NCBI GenBank assembly: GCA_002717245.1
Contig: PBCY01000024.1
Location: forward strand, 1 to 32,355
Reading direction: 5' to 3'
DNA from: Pelagibacteraceae bacterium
Lineage (GTDB): Bacteria > Pseudomonadota > Alphaproteobacteria > GCA-002720895
DNA: 32,355 bases
The notes below the pieces were generated by a model. That model was not told the origin of the DNA, ran no database searches, and worked only from the letters and a program-made list of their open reading frames with translations. Every line of letters starts with the position of its first letter. Position 1 is the stretch's first letter. Shown here one piece after another: positions 28,399-32,355 of the stretch. The translations under genes and the position numbers were made by a program.

Positions 28399-29651
28399 TA
28401 CATTACCTGGGAAATTAATTTTCCATTATTAACATTTTTTCCAGTAACCTCTATAATTTCACCAATTTTATGTTTTGACGAGATTTTTATTGGAATAAAA
28501 TTTTCAGAATGCCCTTCTGTTTGACTTTCAAGAAGTACTTTATGTTTTTTATTTATTTGTTTTTTTAAAAATTTTTTTAATATATTTTCTGATTCAAGTC
28601 TTAATATTTTTGATCTTTCTTTAATTATTTTTTTTTCTACTTGAGGCATTTTTGAAGCCGGAGTATTTGGTCTATTAGAATATGGAAAAATATGAAGATA
28701 AGTTAAATCAGATTCTTTTATAATATTTTTACTATTATAAAACATTTCTTTTGTTTCAGTTGGGAAGCCAGCAATTATATCAGCACCAAAAACAATATTG
28801 TTTCTATATTTCTTTAAATTATTACATAAATTTATTATGTCTTCTCTAGAATGTCTTCTTTTCATACGTTTTAAAATCATATTGTCTCCTGATTGAATAC
28901 TTAAATGTAAGTGTGGCATAAGTCTTTCTTCATATTTAATTATATCTATTAAATTTTTATCTATCTCTATTGCATCTAGAGATGATAATCTTAATCTTTC
29001 TAAATTTTTTACTTTTTTTAGAATTTCTTTTATTAAGTCTCCTAGTTTAGGTTTTTCATAAAGATCTTTACCATAAGATGTTAAATCTACTCCTGTTAAA
29101 ACTATTTCCTTAAACCCTTTTGTAAGTAAAATTTTAATTTGTTTACATACATTTTCTATTGAAACACTTCTACTATTTCCTCTTCCAAAAGGAATAGTAC
29201 AAAAAGTACATCTGTGATCGCAACCTGTTTGAATTTGTACGAAAGCTCTAGATTTTTTATCAAATCCTTTTATAAAATGTTTAGCAGTTTCTTTTACAGA
29301 CATGATATCATTTACAACAACCTTTGATTCATTTTTATCAAGTAAATTTAAATATTTTTCAAATTTAAATTTTTCTTCATTTCCTAAAATTAAATCAACT
29401 TCTCTCATTTTTTTATAATTTGAAGGATTAATTTGTGCAGAACAGCCAGTAACAATAATTTTTGCTTTTGGATTATTTCTTTTTATTTTTCTAATTTTTT
29501 TTTTAGCTTGTTTTTCAGCTTCTTTGGTAACTGCACAAGTATTTATGAAATAAATATTATTTAAATTTTTGGAATTATATTTTTCTCTTATAATTTGTGA
29601 ATCAAAACTATTAAGCCTACAACCAAAAGTTATTATATTTTCATTCTTCAT
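28398..29651 (-). CDS. mtaB: tRNA t6A37 methylthiotransferase MtaB
   Basis: TFGCRLNSFDSQII, FINTCAVTKEAEKQAKKKIRK, TGCDHRCTFCTIPFGRGNSRS radical SAM motif. Confidence 0.94.
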   Translation of the reverse strand: MKNENIITFGCRLNSFDSQIIREKYNSKNLNNIYFINTCAVTKEAEKQAKKKIRKIKRNNPKAKIIVTGCSAQINPSNYKKMREVDLILGNEEKFKFEKYLNLLDKNESKVVVNDIMSVKETAKHFIKGFDKKSRAFVQIQTGCDHRCTFCTIPFGRGNSRSVSIENVCKQIKILLTKGFKEIVLTGVDLTSYGKDLYEKPKLGDLIKEILKKVKNLERLRLSSLDAIEIDKNLIDIIKYEERLMPHLHLSIQSGDNMILKRMKRRHSREDIINLCNNLKKYRNNIVFGADIIAGFPTETKEMFYNSKNIIKESDLTYLHIFPYSNRPNTPASKMPQVEKKIIKERSKILRLESENILKKFLKKQINKKHKVLLESQTEGHSENFIPIKISSKHKIGEIIEVTGKNVNNGKLISQVM

Positions 29652-29656
29652 AGTAA

Positions 29657-30484
29657 TTATATAAATTTATTTAAAATTCCTTTTTTTATAATTTTTATTG
29701 GACCAGTCATAACAATATGCCCATTTTTTTTATACTCAATTTTTAATTTTCCACCTGGCATATGTATATAACACGTTCTTTTATTAATAAGTTTATTTTT
29801 TATTGCAGCTACAGTAGTAGCAGAAGCCCCGGTTCCACAAGCTTTTGTAATACCAGCTCCTCTTTCCCAAACTTTTAGCTTAATATTATTATTATTTAAA
29901 ATTTTAGCAAAATTAACATTAATTCTTTCAGGAAATAATGAATTTTTTTCAATTTTTGGTCCTATTTTTTTTATATTTAATTTATTTAAATTTTTAATAA
30001 AAAAAACAATATGAGGATTTCCAACATTAATTAAAACAGGTTTAAAATAGCTATTAACATTAAAATTAATTTTAGAAATATTTGTTTTCTTTTTTATTGG
30101 TATTTGTCTCCAATTAAAATAAGCTTTCCCAATATCTACTGAAACATTGTCTTTATTAATTAAAGATGCATTTAACAAAGTAGATTCAGTTTCTAAAATA
30201 GTTTTTTTTGTTTTAAATTCTTTCATTAAAAGAAATGCAACACATCTTGCAGCATTACCGCATGCTTTAGTATGACTTCCGTCAGAATTATAAAATTTAA
30301 TAAATGCAGAAGCACTTTTTTTCTTTGGCTTTTGTAATATAACAACTTGATCACAACCAATACCTTTTTTTCTATCTGCAATTTTTTTTATAATTTTGGT
30401 ATTTAATGAAACTTTTTCAATTCTGCTATCAATGATTATAAAATCATTTTTTAACCCATGCATTTTTGTATAGTTAATATTCAT
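29657..30484 (-). CDS. dapF: Diaminopimelate epimerase
   Basis: KMHGLKNDFIIID, FYNSDGSHTKACGNAARC, WERGAGITKACGTGASA. Confidence 0.97.
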   Translation of the reverse strand: MNINYTKMHGLKNDFIIIDSRIEKVSLNTKIIKKIADRKKGIGCDQVVILQKPKKKSASAFIKFYNSDGSHTKACGNAARCVAFLLMKEFKTKKTILETESTLLNASLINKDNVSVDIGKAYFNWRQIPIKKKTNISKINFNVNSYFKPVLINVGNPHIVFFIKNLNKLNIKKIGPKIEKNSLFPERINVNFAKILNNNNIKLKVWERGAGITKACGTGASATTVAAIKNKLINKRTCYIHMPGGKLKIEYKKNGHIVMTGPIKIIKKGILNKFI

Positions 30485-30547
30485 TTTTTTTATTTATAAA
30501 TTTTTTTATTATTTAACATATATAATCTATAATTAAGGAAAAAAAAT

Positions 30548-31906
30548 ATGTTTAAAAATTTATCTGAACGATTAACAGGGATTTTTGATAAATTAAAATC
30601 AAGAGGATCTTTAACAGAAAATGATGTAGATCTAGCCTTAAGGGAAGTAAGGGTAGCTCTTTTAGAAGCCGATGTATCTCTAGAAGTAGTAAAAAGTTTT
30701 CTTGATACAGCGAAAAAAAAAGCTGTAGGATCTAAAATTGTTAAAAGTGTATCTCCTTCCCAAATGGTTATTAAAATTGTAAACGATACACTTAAAGAAA
30801 TATTAGGGAATAAAGAAGAACCTTTAAATTTAAAAACTACACCACCTGCAATAATATTGATGGTTGGTCTACAGGGTTCTGGTAAAACAACTACAAGTGC
30901 AAAAATAGCTAAAAAACTAAAAGATAAAGATAAGAAGAAAGTTTTAATGTCTTCTTTAGATGTACAAAGACCAGCTGCTCAAGAACAATTAGCAACTTTA
31001 GGAAAACAAGTAGATGTGTCTACAGTTGAAATAATTAAAGGTGAACAGCCTGTAAAAATAGCTGAAAGATCATTAGAGCAAGCTAAAAAAGAAGGATTTG
31101 ATGTATTGATTTTAGATACTGCTGGAAGACTTCAAATAAATAATGAATTAATGAATGAAGTAAGGGATGTCAGCAAAGCTGTTAACCCTACGGAAATATT
31201 ATTAGTTTCAGATTCTATGATTGGTCAAGAATCTGTAAATGTAGCAAAAGAATTTAATGAAAAATTAAAATTAACAGGAATAATCTTAACTAGACTTGAT
31301 GGAGATGCCAGGGGCGGAGCTGCTCTTTCAATGCGTTTTGTTACTGGATGTCCAATTAAATTAATTGGTGTAGGAGAAAAAATGGAAGCTATAGAAGTTT
31401 TCCATCCAGATAGAGTAGCAAATAGAATTCTTGGAATGGGTGATGTAGTTACATTAGTTGAAGAGGCATCACAAACTATTAAAAAAGAAGATGCTGATAA
31501 ATTAGATAAAAAAATAAAAGATGGGCAATTTAGTTTAGATGATTTATCTAAGCAGTTAGGCCAAATGAAAAAACTTGGAGGAATAAAAGGTATTCTTTCT
31601 AAACTCCCTGGAGCTAGCAAAATTCAAGACCAAATGAATAAAGCAAATATTGATGATAAAGTTATCTTAAGACAACAGGCAATAATTTCTTCAATGACAT
31701 TAGATGAGAGAAATAATCATAAAATTATTCATGCTTCTAGAAAGAAAAGGATTGCATCTGGCTCCGGAACTTCAATTCAAGAAGTAAATAAGTTGTTAAA
31801 GCAATATCATACAATGTTAAAAATGATGAAAAAATATGGAAATATGGATAAAAAAACATTAATGAGACAAGGTTTTGGTAATATTCTCCCTCCGGGATTG
31901 CAATAA
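30548..31906 (+). CDS. ffh: Signal recognition particle protein Ffh
   Basis: MVGLQGSGKTTTSAKIA, DVQRPAAQEQL, DTAGRLQINNELMNE, TRLDGDARGGAALS; Met-rich C-terminal M domain. Confidence 0.98.
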   Translation: MFKNLSERLTGIFDKLKSRGSLTENDVDLALREVRVALLEADVSLEVVKSFLDTAKKKAVGSKIVKSVSPSQMVIKIVNDTLKEILGNKEEPLNLKTTPPAIILMVGLQGSGKTTTSAKIAKKLKDKDKKKVLMSSLDVQRPAAQEQLATLGKQVDVSTVEIIKGEQPVKIAERSLEQAKKEGFDVLILDTAGRLQINNELMNEVRDVSKAVNPTEILLVSDSMIGQESVNVAKEFNEKLKLTGIILTRLDGDARGGAALSMRFVTGCPIKLIGVGEKMEAIEVFHPDRVANRILGMGDVVTLVEEASQTIKKEDADKLDKKIKDGQFSLDDLSKQLGQMKKLGGIKGILSKLPGASKIQDQMNKANIDDKVILRQQAIISSMTLDERNNHKIIHASRKKRIASGSGTSIQEVNKLLKQYHTMLKMMKKYGNMDKKTLMRQGFGNILPPGLQ

Positions 31907-31948
31907 AAAAAAAATATTATATATTACATGGAAAATTGATTTAAAAAT

Positions 31949-32355
31949 ATGAGTACTAGAATACGTTTAGCAAGAGCAGGTTCAAAAAATAGACCTTTTT
32001 TTAGGATTGTAGTTTCTGATAAAAGAAGTCCAAGGGATGGTAAATTTATTGAAAAATTAGGTACATATAATCCTTTGCTTCCTAAAGAAGATCAAAATCG
32101 AGTATTATTTGATGAAGAAAGAGTTAAGTATTGGTTATCAAAAGGTGCAACTCCATCTTATAAAATGGCAATATTTTTAAGTAAATCTAATTTGTATGAA
32201 AAACCGCCAGTTCCAAAACAAACAAAAAAACATTTACCAAAAGTAAAAAAGAAAGAAGGAGATAGTGCAGAAGCTCCTAAACAAGAAGCAAAGCCTGAGG
32301 AAAAACCACAAGCAGAAGCTCCTAAACAAGAAGCAAAGCCTGAGGAAAAACCACA
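31949..32355 (+). CDS. rpsP: 30S ribosomal protein bS16 with A/P/K/E/Q-rich C-terminal extension (3' end beyond window)
   Basis: Manual translation [43 protein letters not shown]...; absent from the ORF track because it is partial; follows ffh. Confidence 0.97.
   Translation, partial: MSTRIRLARAGSKNRPFFRIVVSDKRSPRDGKFIEKLGTYNPLLPKEDQNRVLFDEERVKYWLSKGATPSYKMAIFLSKSNLYEKPPVPKQTKKHLPKVKKKEGDSAEAPKQEAKPEEKPQAEAPKQEAKPEEKP
32267..32355 (+). repeat. 45-bp direct tandem repeat (about 2 copies, cut by window edge) inside rpsP
   Basis: gcagaagctcctaaacaagaagcaaagcctgaggaaaaaccacaa at 32267-32311; identical at 32312-32355 as far as visible (44 nt). Confidence 0.97.

Noticed and set aside
28160-28432. 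Phe-rich 90-aa ORF antisense to ftsY N-terminus
   Set aside because: Mirror of the Lys-rich FtsY N-terminal region (AAA/TTT codons); compositional artefact.
1-32355. tRNA, rRNA, riboswitch, CRISPR array, transposon or prophage
   Set aside because: Intergenic regions are short; no cloverleaf, repeat-spacer pattern, integrase or transposase was seen by eye. A tRNAscan/Infernal/HMM run would be needed to exclude them formally.

Overview
AT-rich, densely packed bacterial chromosomal window. Gene content and order suggest a streamlined low-GC alphaproteobacterium, possibly a marine SAR11-like or related lineage; this is inference and was not tested. Most of it is core gene content. It includes a split cytochrome c maturation operon (ccmA-ccmB-[GT9 glycosyltransferase]-ccmC-ccmD-ccmE-ccmF-ccmG-ccmH), acnA, fdxA-carD, argG, folD, pabB/pabC, and the yciB-ftsY-mtaB-dapF <-> ffh-rpsP neighbourhood. 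Scattered LPS/envelope genes are also present (waaA, gmhB, two nucleotide-sugar dehydrogenases, three PagL-like lipid A deacylase homologues, an abundant-looking OMP). No tRNA, rRNA, CRISPR array or transposon was seen. Observations most worth a second look: (1) a small DUF2256-like zinc-ribbon gene, absent from the ORF track, that looks broken by a 1-nt frameshift inside its second Cys motif, in a cluster of conserved hypothetical genes; (2) four of five convergent gene pairs interlock their stop codons through one shared TTAA palindrome; (3) three divergent PagL-like paralogues, two with Asp at the expected catalytic Glu; (4) a GT9 glycosyltransferase translationally coupled inside the ccm operon; (5) an exact 45-bp tandem repeat encoding a C-terminal extension of ribosomal protein bS16. 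I found no clear new defence or mobile system.
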